Source of the DNA: UBA5078 sp963977405
Lineage (GTDB): Bacteria; Pseudomonadota; Gammaproteobacteria; Pseudomonadales; Pseudohongiellaceae
Direction: 5' to 3'
Length of the DNA stretch: 64,000 nt
NCBI GenBank assembly: GCA_963977405.1
Contig: CAXBOY010000002.1
Span: 15,968-79,967, forward strand
Shown in pieces: positions 63,194-64,000 of the stretch. The notes beneath the pieces were generated by a model. It made no database searches, was not told the origin of the DNA, and saw only the letters and a program-made list of their open reading frames with translations. Each line of letters starts with the position of its first letter. The first letter of the stretch is position 1. A program made the position numbers and the translations under genes.

Positions 63194-64000
63194 TCAGCGG
63201 TTGCTGCGGGGCATAGGAAGGGGTTCTGAAGCTATGAACTCCAGCAATGGCGGATAAAACTCAGCGGGCTTCTCGAAGAAAGGGATATGCCCCGCGTCTT
63301 CGATCAGTATCAACTGAGCATTGGGAATGTCCGCAACGGTCTGTGCAGCCTGCTCTGGAAAGTTCGGGCCATCATCTGCTCCGGCAAGGAAGAGTGTCTT
63401 CGCTTGGATATGCGGGCGGTCATACACCGTTGGGTCTTGATAAAGCCATTGGCTGTTCAGCGAACGTACAGTCGCTAAGCGAGGCCATTCTGCACTCAGT
63501 GTCCAACCATAGTTAATGTCGATATAACGCTCATAGGCCTCATCCCACGTCACAAAATATCGCTCGATATTACGACGCACCGCTTCGTAGTCGCGGCGAT
63601 CACCCTCTGGCGTATAAGACTCAAACTGCGACCACCCGTATGACAAGCGCGAGTCGGTCAATGCAATCGGATTTACCAATACCAAATGGGTGGTGAGCGC
63701 AGGGAAGGAGAAGGCAAAGCGCGTTGCGATGGCCCCCCCCATGGAGTGACCAATCACTACCGCTTTGTCTATCTCGAGACTATCCAACACCGCTTTAGTG
63801 TTGGTCACATGATCATGCAAGCTATAAGGGATAATTGGCTTTGAAGAGCGCCCAAAGCCAATCTGATCCGGGGCCACGACTCGGTAGCCCTCGGCTGTGA
63901 GCCGGCGAATCGTCTCACCCCAGTACTCGGAGTACCAATTCATGCCGTGCAGCAATAAGACCGTCTGACCGTTCGCTGGGCCTGTTGGCGCAACATCCAT
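63194..64000 (-). CDS. Alpha/beta hydrolase, cut by the window end
   Basis: A serine hydrolase of the alpha/beta fold, 268 residues visible. The oxyanion motif LLLHGMNW is near the N-terminus, the nucleophile elbow is GHSMGG (about residue 86), the acid is probably in LAGADD, and the catalytic His is in EDAGHIPFFEKP. Substrate class cannot be read. The first visible codon is ATG at the last base of the window, but the frame may continue beyond, since many such enzymes have a signal peptide or a longer N-terminus. No operon partner is visible. Confidence 0.87.
   Translation of the reverse strand: MDVAPTGPANGQTVLLLHGMNWYSEYWGETIRRLTAEGYRVVAPDQIGFGRSSKPIIPYSLHDHVTNTKAVLDSLEIDKAVVIGHSMGGAIATRFAFSFPALTTHLVLVNPIALTDSRLSYGWSQFESYTPEGDRRDYEAVRRNIERYFVTWDEAYERYIDINYGWTLSAEWPRLATVRSLNSQWLYQDPTVYDRPHIQAKTLFLAGADDGPNFPEQAAQTVADIPNAQLILIEDAGHIPFFEKPAEFYPPLLEFIASEPLPMPRSNR

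Noticed and set aside
1..64000. CRISPR arrays, tRNA/rRNA genes, prophage or insertion sequences
   Set aside because: No regular repeat-spacer arrays, tRNA-like cloverleaves, transposase or integrase genes were seen. The window reads as ordinary chromosomal DNA.

Overview
The window looks like chromosomal DNA of a marine-type gammaproteobacterium, roughly 50% G+C (estimated by eye). The best taxonomic evidence is the conserved block nnr-tsaE-amiB-mutL-miaA-hfq-hflX-hflK-hflC-hisZ-purA (42751 down to 29489). This gene order is typical of Pseudomonas/Cellvibrio-like Gammaproteobacteria. Many TonB receptors, lipoproteins, exported oxidoreductases and c-type cytochromes suggest an aerobic oligotroph. 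I saw no rRNA, tRNA, CRISPR, phage, IS or plasmid genes.

Layout. 1-6.5 kb (minus): a PAL-like beta-propeller, a fused CofG/CofH (FbiC) deazaflavin synthase, an NAD(P)-binding protein, a membrane protein and a CDP-alcohol phosphatidyltransferase, tightly packed. 6.7-11.3 kb (plus): an unnamed secreted protein, a lipoprotein, a NosR-like FMN/4Fe-4S membrane protein and a pyroglutamyl-peptidase-like enzyme. 11.5-21.4 kb: a GNAT-nitrilase fusion, a YbdG-type channel, a TonB receptor and fadJ-fadI. 21.6-27.2 kb: two cytochrome c/copper-monooxygenase-like (PHM-like) proteins, each beside a secreted protein of unknown function. 27.3-45.7 kb: an NhaP2 antiporter, the housekeeping block, a MarR regulator, a DUF4159 protein, ChaN and SixA. 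45.9-56.6 kb: an exported amine-oxidase region. 56.6-64 kb: an exported SurE, a lipoprotein, iorAB, a third cytochrome/PHM-like protein, and an alpha/beta hydrolase cut by the window end.

The most interesting part is 45.9-54.1 kb. A Tat-exported flavin monoamine oxidase and an operon of TonB receptor, diheme cytochrome c and signal-peptide-bearing RidA lie on either side of a CadC-like transmembrane regulator. Upstream of both target units is a nearly identical tandem direct repeat: AGGAGG cores exactly 22 bp apart, about 32 of 35 bases the same. It ends 124 and 122 nt before the preferred start codons and points the same way relative to each gene. I infer a periplasmic amine uptake and oxidation regulon in which RidA removes imine products.

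A second theme is peptide-amidation-like chemistry. Three proteins join a CxxCH heme to a PHM-like copper domain, and a separate propeller has the three-His zinc pattern of PAL. In one PHM-like paralogue the His-x-His copper pair is replaced.
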